From Lingula anatina (taxonomy: Eukaryota; Brachiopoda; Lingulata; Lingulida; Lingulidae): a stretch of DNA of 38,698 nt. Position numbers and translations under genes: made by a program. Shown here in pieces: positions 1 to 9,317 of the stretch. Position 1 is the first letter of the stretch; every line of letters starts with the position of its first letter. Location of the stretch: positions 350,422 to 389,119 of the forward strand of contig NW_019775902.1 of assembly GCF_001039355.2 (NCBI RefSeq). The letters are read 5' to 3'. Below the pieces are notes generated by a model. That model did not search any database, had not been told where the DNA came from, and worked only from the letters and a program-made list of their open reading frames with translations.

Positions 1-71
1 GGGAGGGACACTGTCTCTTCCTGGGTTGTAAAGGGGGGAGGGGACTGTGCCTTCCTTGAGGAAACTCTCAC

Positions 72-2779
72 CAGTTCTACAGCTGGGACTGTCCTTGTAC
101 TGCTGAGACATACAGATCAATATCACAGCTGCCTTCTCCACTGCATGCGCCATAGCCTCTAGGGTAGAGCCAGCTGGAATGAGGATCAGAGGCTTAATGA
201 AAGTATAGAATAATGCATATTTAAGCTTATTCTAAAAAGGCATAAAATCATGTGTTTTTACTATCTGAGGTACTTCAAAAATTTTACAGCCAAAGTCAAA
301 TATTGTGTGCTGAACTAGTAAAATGGCAAATATAAAATGTAAGCACTTCTTAAAATCAATGCAATTTTACTGATCAAAAGAAAAAAGTTGGTTGACCTAG
401 TCTGATAAATAGTGTAGAGCCATGGGAGAAAGTTGTAAAAACTGAAAATCCTGAAAACGTAGATTGCAATTTTTCTTACTACATTTAGACCATATGAAAA
501 AAAAAAGGATCAATTTGAAAGACTTAAAACCCGGAAAGTCTTTTTCTTTTTCTGGCCAAAAGGGCAGTTCTTTCAAATGCCCTGACTCCCCCTTAGCTAT
601 GGCTCTATCAACTCACTGAGCCATCCCCGGTTCTCACTTACTCATGTGATCCACATCCATCCAGACCTTGTATCCACATGTTCTCAGGTAGTCCCTCACT
701 CTCAGCATGGTGGGCTTAGAACCCCAGTTGTAGCTGATCATGACATGTGGGGCACCACCATTATCATCAGCATCACCATCTGAAAATATATACCAACTGT
801 TAATTAACTTATCATAACATGTGGGGCATCACCATTATTATCAGAATCACCCTCTGAAAATCGAATTGTGATTTAGAGCGGAGCTTGACAGGTCAAAAGG
901 GAGGTTCTCTCACTCCCCCCCCCCCCCCCCCGAGCCCTGCTAATGAATCTGTAAACATTATAATTGAGATAAATTATTTCTAAATCTTCCATCACCAAGA
1001 AGACTTACCCTGAGTGTATTTGACATCTGCTTCACCTGGCTGCATATTTGCTTTCTCCGCTAGCTTGTCCTGTATTACCCATAATGCTCCTCTTGCTGAC
1101 TGACTGATATCGTCTATTGGACTGGCGGCAGTCCTTTCTAGTACTAAAATACACATAAAAGACAATAAATATATTACTTGGTTTCACAAAAAGAATGTGT
1201 AAGTTTGTACCAAAAACACCGTAAGGCTGACTCTGGGATGTTGATCAGAGGAACAAATGTGGCCATACGGCGTAAAGTGGTATGAACTGTTTAACAGATA
1301 AGACAAGAAATAAGAGACAAGAAACACCACAAAAACTGAAAACAAAAAATTTTCCACACTCCTGGCCACTGCCACTGTGTATGGGTGCCAAGAGTGGGGA
1401 ATGTCCTGTGCCTCTCTTGCAGTACTAAGAACACACACTAGCTATGCACACCCCATGGGGTTATCTCACATTTTAATGAGTGAATGAATAAAAAAAGTAA
1501 ATGAATATATGAATGAATTATATCAATAAATAGATACATGAACAGATGAATGAACAAATCAATTGAAATATTGCATATTGTAAAAATCTATGTTCAACTT
1601 GTTATTACTCAATATAATTTAATGCTTCAATCCTATAATTGTAATCCTATCTACTGAGTGTATATTTTATTGAAACAATAAATCTCATTTTCACACAAGT
1701 AACAAGGAAAATTCTTCAAAAAACATCAATTTGAAAAAGGACATCTCCACTGCTGCCCCACCTTCCATTAGGCCTGGTTCATCTCGTATCTTCTGTTTAT
1801 TTTCCTCACTGAAGGCCAGAGTCCAGACACACTGGGCCGCCAGGACTTGCTCCTCCTCCGAATTCTCCGGCCTCAGAAGCTGGACGCAGCTCGGAAGAAT
1901 ACCTCCCTCCACCAATTTCTCTTTGTTTGCATCATTGGAGGCCAGTTTGTTCAAGGCATGCAGTAGCTCACTTGTTCTATACCCAGATTTCACAGAATAG
2001 TGCTTGTCATTTGCTAATGTGCCTTTTAACAGCTCAATCATGAAATGAATATTAGCATCACTGGCATTCAAGATATCATTTTCAGCTTCAGTCGTAATGT
2101 AAGCCAAAACAAAAAGAGTTTTGGTTTTAATTGTCAAAAAAGTCGTTTGTAGAAATCTGGATAATATTTCAAGGGTATTTGCATTTCTAAATACTTGGGC
2201 ACTTTCTGGAACGTTTTGGGAGATATTATGGTACATTCCCAAAATGGCCTTTACCAGAAAGCGTGAGTAGTCAGTGGTTAACTCGTTGGGTGCCAGGCGC
2301 TCATCCTGCAGGATTCTTAACGTGAGTTCAATGATTCCTACTTCTATAGCCTTTGTACAGCATTCGGGTCCCCTATCAGTACAGTTCCATATGATCCCCA
2401 TGGCAACCTTCATGTTCGTCATAGCATCCGCTGACCCTGAAATAACAAAGAACACACATCTGCAATATTCTATCGAGAAAGAATTCAGTTTTTTTCTTTG
2501 ATCAACAGCTAAATAATGAAATTGATTATCTCCAATACTTGAAAAAAAATTACTTTTTTCTTATAACATAACACAGTTGATGAAATTCTTTTCTGAGCTA
2601 CTGAAAAAGTATTCAAATCTATTTATCTCACAGAAGTCACTAAAATGCAAGATTTACACTAAGTCTAGCTTATTAGTAGTTTCCATATATTTTCATAAAT
2701 AATATTTAAGCTAAAATGAAGTAAAAAACATTCAAATATCCTTGTATCCATTTATTATGACTTGACCTGAAGATGTGAA

Positions 2780-2814
<35 letters not shown>

Positions 2815-3742
2815 AAAAAGAAAACCCATAATACTTAAATGTCACGAACAAAGTATATTGTTTACCTTCAAATAAAACTTCTCCCCCATTCTCTTCAAAG
2901 CTCCACTTCAGAAATCTAACAAAAAATTCTCCATAATGAGAATCCATTATTTTCTTCCTTTGTACTTTTACAGACTTTGGGGCAAAGGAAGTCCTGGTTC
3001 TATTGGACAAGTATCTCATTTTCCCCGTCAGTTCACTGGTTTTGAAGACTTCTAGATCCGCATCCCGCAGAAGGTTTACCCTTTCCTCAATCCCTGCAAG
3101 GCATTCTTCCAGAGTTTCTTTTGGCTTCTCATCCTAATAATGAATTATCAACAACAACATTACAACAATACATAACTTAATCATAATTCATATCTAACAG
3201 ACATAAGCCCAGGTTAAAAAATAAATGAACAGATTTTATTGGAGATCTTGACGAATCTCAGGAACCATCAGAATTCTGTGTTTCCGTGGAAAAACTCATG
3301 TCTGATCTAAGGCTGTGTTCAGGATTGATTTTAATGATCTAAGGCTGTGTTCAGGATTGATTTTAATGATCTAAGGCTGTGTTCAGGATTTATTTTAATG
3401 ACATGTAACTCTAAGAAGGAGGCACTTTGATTGCTTTAAGCCTTGAAAATTTAGTGTCTGACCAGGATGTGATATAATCATAAATAGAATATTGCAAAAA
3501 GAAAAGCTTTCCACCCTCCCCCGTACCCCTGCTGTCTGCCATTTGTTCAGTTTTGGTCTCTCCGTCTTGTTGTCATCATCACTGTCGCCATCTCCATTAC
3601 CATCAGGCTTGGTAGCAGGCACTTGGGTGTTCCCTGGATCTTTCACATCCCCATTACCTATCTTTCTGTCTGCCAGTTCTTTTTCTGAGGAAGGATCTTC
3701 CTTAACCTTTGATGTATTCTCATTATCTTTGGTAGACTCCAT
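72..3742 (-). CDS. Armadillo-repeat / TIR-domain protein, 5' part (partial, continues beyond left edge)
   Basis: Six exons in transcript order: 3742-3527, 3133-2866, 2436-1762, 1143-1009, 779-642, 173-72. All phases agree across GT-AG junctions and give about 511 residues before the window ends. Residues 1-72 (MESTKDNEN...) are hydrophilic and acidic, with a Gly/Asp-rich run (GNGDGDSDDD) that looks disordered. Residues ~73-431 are helical; the clearest armadillo repeats are at ~310-425 (EGGILPSCVQLL, AAQCVWTLAF). Residues ~441-511 begin a TIR domain: HVMISYNWGS (first beta strand), YKVWMDVDHMTGSTLEAM, and AAVILICMSQQYKDSPSCRT. In NADase TIRs such as SARM1 the catalytic Glu follows the Cys-x-x(x) segment. 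Here that codon is split at the donor: its first base G is position 72 and the rest is off-window, so activity cannot be judged. ARM-then-TIR order with no SAM domain seen separates it from SARM1. An innate-immunity or NAD-related role is inference. The start ATG is the first in-frame Met and follows an acceptor-like TTTAAACCAG, suggesting a non-coding leader exon. Confidence 0.85.
812..860 (-). repeat. Tandem partial copy of the TIR exon's 3' splice site (decoy exon start)
   Basis: This intronic stretch repeats, with a 74-bp period, the acceptor and first ~40 bases of the exon at 642-779 (matching part 738-786). Read on the minus strand it has an acceptor (TTTTCAG) followed by codons for GDSDNNGDAPHVMIS, parallel to GDADDNGGAPHVMIS in the real exon. 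It then stops at TAA. It looks like a truncated exon duplication. It lies upstream of the true acceptor in the direction of transcription. Confidence 0.7.
915..931. repeat. Homopolymer C tract (17 bp)
   Basis: An uninterrupted run of C in the ARM-TIR intron at 780-1008. It is simple sequence and a likely place for length error. Confidence 0.9.
2779..2815. repeat. (AAAT)n microsatellite, about 9 units
   Basis: Perfect AAAT tetranucleotide repeat in the intron between the second and third ARM-TIR exons, just beyond the donor of the second exon. Confidence 0.95.
3304..3399. repeat. 32-bp tandem repeat, three units (copy A)
   Basis: Units start at 3304, 3336 and 3368, each beginning GATCTAAGGCTGTGTTCAGG. 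They lie in the intron just downstream of the ARM-TIR first coding exon. The matching array in copy B is 6684-6779. Confidence 0.93.
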
Positions 3743-4042
3743 GGTTTTGGAAATTGGTCCCTGGTTTAAAAAAAGGTATCAAATTTATTCTTAATTTCGT
3801 GATCAAGAGTTTAAATTACATGAAGTCTACACTACAGTCAAAGTGGAAATTGTTGGATTCTAATGCAATGGTGAAGTCAGGCCAGTAATTTCTATGAATT
3901 TTGCAAATTCATCTGCCCAAATGAGCCAGCAATTATCTTTAACTTATTTCCTCTAATATGTATGTGTATTTCTGACATGTAAATTACTTTTTGCATATCA
4001 ATAATTATACGCTTTTCTTTTTAAATTTCATTGCCATAGTTG

Positions 4043-4463
4043 TTCTGGGCAATGAAAAACTGTTGAAACACCTAGATGTGGCCCAATATCATGTATTTTA
4101 GAACTTAAAAGTTTAGGAGATATATTTGTGTCTGTAAAACCTTGGCTGCAAAGATCTAGATATCATCAGGACCATACTAGTAAGCTTGCAGCACAGTTAG
4201 AATTTTCAACATTTCTTTGTTCAAAAAAATTTCAACATGGTCTAAGTGAGGCATGTATGTTTTTTTTATCACTAAATCAAGATGATTCTAGTAATTTGAT
4301 ATTTTTCTACTATATTTTACATCACATTTATCATTAATTTGTTTCAAAGTTTTTTTCCAGCAAAAAATATCCCTCTAAAAGGCTATAAGAGCATTTAATC
4401 TTTAAGTGATCCCATTGGGGTTGAATTCCCAAGCCTGACTAATTCGGCAAACCCAAGACAACA
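4043..4463. other. Copy-A-specific 0.42-kb segment (insertion, or deletion from copy B)
   Basis: Copy B reads straight from CATAGTTG into TACATGTTGAG, while copy A carries this extra AT-rich stretch between the same two points. I see no coding sequence, terminal inverted repeat or convincing target-site duplication, so the direction of the event cannot be decided. Confidence 0.7.
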
Positions 4464-4607
4464 TACATGTTGAGTAAGGAAGCAATCTCGAAAACTAGGT
4501 ACAGAATTACATACAAAATAATATGTCTACTAAATAACTTAACAGGGTTTGCTTACTCAACATATTTATGGTTTAGAAGTTCAACTCCTTGTTTAACATT
4601 TCTATGA

Positions 4608-4857
4608 CCCATTCCTATACCTAGATTGATCTAGCATGATTGACCAATCTTGGAGGGGTTTCTCGCTAAATGCATTCAGCTTAAGAGGCTCTGATACCTG
4701 GCATGCCTACTGAAACTGTTAGGGGGTAATCAACTATCGTTTAGCAGCTTTAGTAGGCATGCCAGACATCTAAGCCATTTAAGCTGAGTGCAATTTAGTG
4801 AGAAACCCCTTGGAGATGGGTTGATCCAGCTAGATCAATCTAAATATGGGAAGGGGG
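4608..4857. mobile_element. Fold-back / MITE-like element, copy A
   Basis: Two imperfect inverted arms of about 105 bp (about 4608-4712 and 4751-4857) flank a ~38-bp loop. Paired blocks include GGGGTTTCTC/GAGAAACCCC, GGCATGCCTACT/AGTAGGCATGCC and TAGATTGATCTAG/CTAGATCAATCTA. The left flank TCTATGA and right flank TCTATAA look like a target-site duplication with one mismatch. No protein is encoded, so it would be non-autonomous. Confidence 0.75.
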
Positions 4858-5029
4858 TCTATAATTACCTTATTTGTTTTCTGAGTTGTGCTGTCAGCTT
4901 GGTTTTCACTGGTCACATGGAGGTCAATCTCAGGGCCAGTACAGCTGGTCACATGAACCAACTTGTGAGCAACCTGAAGTCGCAACCACAGTGACTGTTA
5001 TTTTAATTGTAATATTTGATGAGTGAAAT

Positions 5030-5390
5030 TCATTAAGACTGCATGTGCTATGGACCTTTCTGAAGAAGAGGCCAAGGACTGTATGATATAGTACAGTATA
5101 TCTAATGAAGATCTGCAGAAAAAAAATCTTACCAGAAGGTCATGAATGAAATAATCAAGACAAGGAGATGGAAATGAATTGGCCATGTGCTGAGAAAGGA
5201 CTTGTAAGTTCCACCACAAAAGTAGTCATGTACTGGACACCAGAGCGATACAGTTATAGTGGCAGACCTAAGACCACATGGAGAAGGACTGTGGAGGCAA
5301 AGCTGAAACAACTGGTTAGTACTTGGATCATCTATTCTAAATGGCCCCAATGACATCTCATATGTACTGTACAGTCTCATGACATGGCAG
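5030..5390 (+). mobile_element. Decayed non-LTR retrotransposon (LINE) 3' end, copy A
   Basis: Broken frames encode the familiar C-terminal tail of many LINE reverse-transcriptase proteins. One frame gives IIKTRRWK-stop-IGHVLRKDL. After a frame change comes YWTPERYSYSGRPKTTWRRTVEAKLKQL. The first piece has a TGA where the family usually has Trp. There is no intact ORF, so it is a dead fragment. Confidence 0.75.
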
Positions 5391-5637
5391 GGGTCCTACG
5401 AAAATACGAAAACCGCGAAAACCGCGAAAACCAGAAGTTGCTAGGCGAAAACCTCACTATAACTTACCAATTCCCGATGTTCTTGACAAGTTGCTGTAAT
5501 ATTTGGATAACTTGGACCATATTACATACATCATGACCTTTGATAACGATGTTGTAATGAATTGAGTATGTAACAGCTGAGTTTTCTAGATCGGCAACTA
5601 TTAGTGCGTGGGAGCCATGTTTGGTTTACAATTGGCA

Positions 5638-5954
5638 TATATAAACAGCAGTGTCCCCTCAGGCCAGTATTGCCGTCTCAGGCCAGTATTGCCCTCTCAT
5701 GCCAGTAATGCTCTCTCAGGCATATGAATGTGGATAACAGCACAATATTTTCTGCTTACTTAATACATACATATAAGAAACTAACAAACATTTATCAAGT
5801 AACATTTACAACATTGTACCAACTTTAAGTTAATTAATGCTTTATTTGTAAATATGTTATTTGTGCATGAGAAAAATTCCTTCTAACTGTACATGAAGTT
5901 GTAAGAACTTTGTATTTGCATTAAACTTTATAAATGAAATATTGAATCAATAAA
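5638..5954 (+). other. Possible short non-coding transcription unit (TATA to AATAAA)
   Basis: TATATAAA at 5638-5645 is followed about 310 bp later by AATAAA at 5949-5954 and then a T/GT-rich stretch (GTTGTTTTTGTTTG). No ORF of note lies between. AT-rich DNA often gives such motifs by chance, so this is only a weak candidate. Confidence 0.15.
5658..5720. repeat. 19-bp tandem repeat, about 3.3 units
   Basis: Units CTCAGGCCAGTATTGCCGT, CTCAGGCCAGTATTGCCCT and CTCATGCCAGTAATGCTCT, then a partial CTCAGG, in the spacer between the duplication copies. Confidence 0.9.
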
Positions 5955-6683
5955 TGTTTTTCATCATAAAAAGTTGTTTTTGTTTGTTCAAATCATGCTA
6001 AAATAAAGGCTCTCTATATACCAAATTCCATTTTACCAAAGCAGTTATCAATACATATTTAGTCAATTTGTGCACTGGCAATTTATTTTTTAAGAACAGG
6101 GACTAAAGACTTATTCTGAGACAACCACAGTGTAGGGTGGAATACTGACCCGTGGACTTGCGTGCTTTTTATTTTTAATGCATGGATTGTATTATATTTT
6201 ATATTAATAACAGTTTTATCAAAGAACTTGTAGGTTCATTTGACATTACACTCATTAGGATCTGGTTGTCATTAATGGTATGCTTCTGTGGCTCTGTGCC
6301 CTCAGGTAAGTGCTAAATCAATAATAATCAAGAAATGATCAAGACTTAACTAGTTACAGCTGCAGTCTTAGCTGTCACTAATTAAGTTCATCTAGCTGTC
6401 AGTGTCAACAAATTTAAGTTCACTGCTACTTATTTTCCATGAATTTTTGCAATTTCTTGGTGAATTTTTTACACATTTTGTCATTTTCAAACAGAGCTGA
6501 GAATTTGAGTTAATGGGCCTGAAGCCATGTGATATTTGTTGCTGACTCTGCTGTCGAGCAAAATGTATTATTGCATCTGCATTGATATTTTCTATCTTGT
6601 ACCTCATTATTANTTTTATTGCAGATCTTGACGAATCTCAGGAACCATCAGAATTCTGTGTTTCCGTGGAAAAACTCATGTCT

Positions 6684-6779
6684 GATCTAAGGCAGTGTTC
6701 AGGATTGATTTTAATGATCTAAGGCTGTGTTCAGGATTTATTTTAATGATCTAAGGCTGTGTTCAGGATTTATTTTAAT
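6684..6779. repeat. 32-bp tandem repeat, three units (copy B)
   Basis: Units start at 6684, 6716 and 6748. They match the copy A array at 3304-3399 with a few substitutions. Confidence 0.92.
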
Positions 6780-6906
6780 GACATGTAACTCTAAGAAGGA
6801 GGCACTTTGATTGCTTTAAGCCTTGAAAATTTAGTGTCTGACCAGGATGTAATATAATCATAAATAGAATATTGCAAAAAGAAAGGCTTTCTACCCTCCC
6901 CCGTAC

Positions 6907-7122
6907 CCCTGCTGTCTGCCATTTGTTCAGTTTTGGTCTCTCCGTCTTGTTGTCATCATCACTGTCGCCATCTCCATTACCATCAGGCTTGGTAGCAGGC
7001 ACTTGGGTGTTCCCTGGATCTTTCACATCCCCATTACCTATTTTTTTGTCTGCCAGTCCTTTTTCTGATGAAGGTTCTTCCTTAACCTTTGATGTATTCT
7101 CATAATCTTTGGTAGACTCCAT
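6907..7122 (-). CDS. Duplicated first coding exon of the ARM-TIR gene (alternative exon or stranded copy)
   Basis: 216 bp, 72 codons from ATG (7122), ending in phase 0 at the same GGG|GTACGG donor as the exon at 3527-3742. Four residues differ from copy A (N7Y, D16E, E22G, R26K), with no stop or frameshift. The acceptor-like TTTAAACCAG upstream is also kept. It lies upstream of copy A in transcript direction, so it could splice to the exon at 3133-2866, giving a nearly identical protein. Alternatively it is a promoter-exon duplication with no partner of its own, or a haplotype wrongly joined in assembly. No second copies of the downstream exons are seen to the right. Confidence 0.6.
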
Positions 7123-7578
7123 GGTTTTGGAAATTGGTCCCTGGTTTAAAAAAAGGTATCAAATTTATTCTTAATTTTGTGATCAAGAGTTAAAAATCAC
7201 ATGAAGTCTACAGTCAAAGTGAAAATTGTTGGATTCTAACCCAATACCACGCAATGGTGAAGTCAGGCCAGTAATTTCTATGAATTTTGCAAATTCATCT
7301 GCCCAAATGAGCCAGCAATTATCTTTAACTTATTTACTCCAATATGTACTAGTATGTGTATTTCTGACATGTAAATTACTTTTTGTATATCAATAATTAT
7401 ATGCTTTTCTTTTTAAATTTCATTGCCATAGTTGTACATGTTGAGTAAAGAAGCAATCTCGAGAACTAGGTACAGGATTACATACAAAATAATATGTCTA
7501 CTAAATAACTTAACTGGGTTTGCTTACTCAACATATTTATGGTTTAGAAGTTCAACCCCTTGTTTAACATTTCTATGA

Positions 7579-7829
7579 CCCATTCCTATACCTAGATCGA
7601 TCTAGCATGACTGACCAATCTTGGAGGGGTTTCTCTCTAAATTGCATTCAGCTTAAGTGGCTCTGATGTCTGGCATGCCTACTGATGCTATTAGGAGGTA
7701 ATCAACTATCGTTTAGCAGCTTTAGTAGGCATGCCAGACATCTAAGCCATTTAAGCTGAGTGCAATTTAGTGAGAAACCCATTGGAGATGGGTTGATCCA
7801 GCTAGATCAATCTAAATATGGGAACAGGG
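7579..7829. mobile_element. Fold-back / MITE-like element, copy B
   Basis: Same inverted-arm structure as 4608-4857. Here the flanks are TTCTATGA (left) and TTCTATAA (right), an 8-bp target duplication with one mismatch. Because both copies carry it at the same place, insertion came before the segmental duplication. Confidence 0.75.
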
Positions 7830-7999
7830 TTCTATAATTACCTTATTTGTTTTCTGGGTTGTGCTGTCAGCTTGGTTTTCACTGGTCACATGGAGGTCAG
7901 TCTCAGGGCCAGTACAGCTGGTCACATGAACCAACTTGTGAGCAACCTGAAGTCACAACCACAGTGACTGTTATTTTAATTGTAATATTGGATGAGCGA

Positions 8000-8358
8000 A
8001 ATTCATTTAGATTGCATGTGCTATGGGCCTTTCTGAAGAAGAGGCCAAGGACTGTATGATATAGTATATCTAATGAAGATCTGCAGAAAAAAAATCTTAC
8101 CAGAAGGTCATGAATGAAATAATCAAGACAAGGAGATGGAAATGAATTGGCCATGTGCTGAGAAAGGACTTGTAAGTTCCACCACAAAAGTAGTCATGTA
8201 CTGGACACCAGAGCGATACAGTTATAGTGGCAGACCTAAGACCACATGGAGAAGGACGGTGGAGGCAAAGCTGAAACAACTGGTTAGTACTTGGATCACC
8301 TATTCTAAATGGCCCCAATGACATCTCATATGTACTGTACAGTCTCATGACATGGCAG
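8000..8358 (+). mobile_element. Decayed non-LTR retrotransposon (LINE) 3' end, copy B
   Basis: Duplicate of the fragment at 5030-5390, with the same TGA interruption in IIKTRRWK-stop-IGHVLRKDL and the same later frame carrying YSGRPKTTWRRTVEAKLKQL. Not functional. Confidence 0.75.
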
Positions 8359-8601
8359 TGGTGCTACAGGACATGAATGGAGAGCTAGAATTTTGCAGTA
8401 AATGCAGTTTGCAGATTGATGTCATGGTTTCTGTACCGACTCCTACTCACATGCTCGCCCCACTTGGATTCGGCGATAAATATAATACCATTTCTGATTA
8501 AATAAACTAAGCTGTATAAAAAACCATGATCATATTAGATCACCACAGTCATTCCCGGCATTCAAAAGGAAACACTGACACCTAGTACCTGTACTTGCAT
8601 T

Positions 8602-8722
8602 GGGGGCGTTTCGATAGTCCGAAAGTTAATTGGTCCGAAAAGTGGTAACATTGATTTCATCGATTTTTTAATCAAGGGTTCACCTTCGGACAATTGAATC
8701 TTCGGACTATTGTTACGCCCCC
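8602..8722. mobile_element. 121-bp MITE with 8-bp target-site duplication
   Basis: Terminal inverted repeats of about 38 bp: the left end GGGGGCGTTTCGATAGTCCG pairs with the right end, whose complement reads GGGGGCGTAACAATAGTCCG, with more pairing inward (TTGGTCCGAA / TTCGGACAA). Exact 8-bp direct repeats CTTGCATT lie at 8594-8601 and 8723-8730. An 8-bp duplication fits hAT-type transposition, but the family is not identified. A G14 tract follows at 8732-8745. Confidence 0.85.
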
Positions 8723-8806
8723 CTTGCATTTGGGGGGGGGGGGGGACAGATAGGTCTGACTTAGAAAAAATGAGAAGCTACTAGGAATTTGCAGGTTATT
8801 TAGGCC

Positions 8807-8832
8807 AGGGAATTATATCGATATAATTCCCT
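8807..8832. repeat. 26-bp perfect palindrome
   Basis: AGGGAATTATATC followed by its exact reverse complement, with no spacer, about 420 bp upstream of the HSC70 heat-shock element. Function unknown; it could form a cruciform or be a relic of a small inverted-repeat element. Confidence 0.9.
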
Positions 8833-9245
8833 GCTCTGAACGAGACAAGAGACTGTAGACAAACTAAATTTCTTTTGAAATTTTACCTGATTTGCAGTAC
8901 TGGCCCCACATCCCATTTACTCTTCAATTTCGGAATATTTAAACAATCACAAAAAACGCATGATTTTTTGGCCAGGAATCCAGACAGCTAAAAAGACACC
9001 TTCAAATTAGTGTTGCCAATATACAGGTATGTGGCCTTCACCTTTGGATTTGCAGGTCTTATTTAAAATATATGTAAAGTAAATATGAAGATAAATTTTC
9101 AGCATTTAACCCAAATCATAATTAAAATATAATACTAAGATAAAAAATCTATTATGAATAAGATATTATTCTTCAATAATTAATTATTTATCTTGATTTA
9201 GTGGGTATTATTTAAATTTCTTATTGAACAGATTACACCTAATTT

Positions 9246-9265
9246 GGAACCTTCCAGAAGGTTCT
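9246..9265 (+). promoter_or_regulatory. Perfect four-unit heat-shock element (HSE) of the HSC70 gene
   Basis: Alternating nGAAn/nTTCn pentamers with no mismatch: GGAAC CTTCC AGAAG GTTCT. This is the binding site for trimeric HSF1. It lies 21 bp upstream of the TATA box, so the gene is very likely heat-inducible. An ETS-like CACTTCCTG lies between HSE and TATA. Confidence 0.93.
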
Positions 9266-9286
9266 ACCTGCGTCACTTCCTGTGAG

Positions 9287-9293
9287 TATAAAG
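9287..9293 (+). promoter_or_regulatory. TATA box of the HSC70 gene
   Basis: TATAAAG, 21 bp after the HSE. It predicts transcription start about 30 bp downstream, near 9317-9323. Confidence 0.85.
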
Positions 9294-9317
9294 CTAAACT
9301 TTAACCTCGTGGGTAAC

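Larger units (their letters stand above)
3234..5390. repeat. Segmental direct duplication, copy A (2.16 kb)
   Basis: Near-identical to 6614-8358 in the same orientation, from the shared ATTTTATTG.AGATCTTGACG to the shared GTCTCATGACATGGCAG. It holds, in order: a 32-bp tandem repeat, the ARM-TIR first coding exon, upstream DNA, a fold-back element and a LINE remnant. Copy A carries about 421 bp (4043-4463) absent from copy B, with no obvious terminal repeats. A few percent of bases differ elsewhere by eye; in the 72-codon exon four residues differ. Confidence 0.93.
5391..6613. other. Unique spacer between duplication copies (no gene recognised)
   Basis: AT-rich sequence with no convincing coding region. 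It contains short repeats of GAAAACCGC near 5404, a 19-bp tandem array (5658-5720), a TATA-like box (5638) and a poly(A)-signal-like AATAAA (5949). It ends at the ambiguous base at 6613. Confidence 0.6.
6614..8358. repeat. Segmental direct duplication, copy B (1.75 kb)
   Basis: Second copy of 3234-5390, lacking the 0.42-kb block 4043-4463. It begins directly after the single ambiguous base (6613) and ends in the shared CATGGCAG, beyond which the two copies differ. It includes its own 32-bp repeat array, first exon, fold-back element and LINE remnant. Confidence 0.93.

Noticed and set aside
3304-3399. 32-bp repeats considered as a CRISPR-like or satellite array
   Set aside because: Units are contiguous without spacers, there are only three, and the DNA is animal. 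Treated as a minor tandem repeat.
5168-5353. Small ORF (and twin at 8136-8321) as a possible gene
   Set aside because: It is the second frame of the decayed LINE reverse-transcriptase tail, with the preceding part in another frame and a stop inside. Counted as a transposon remnant.
8421-8530. TCATGGTTT / AAACCATGA inverted pair as ends of another element
   Set aside because: Only 9 bp, no target duplication and no further pairing inward.
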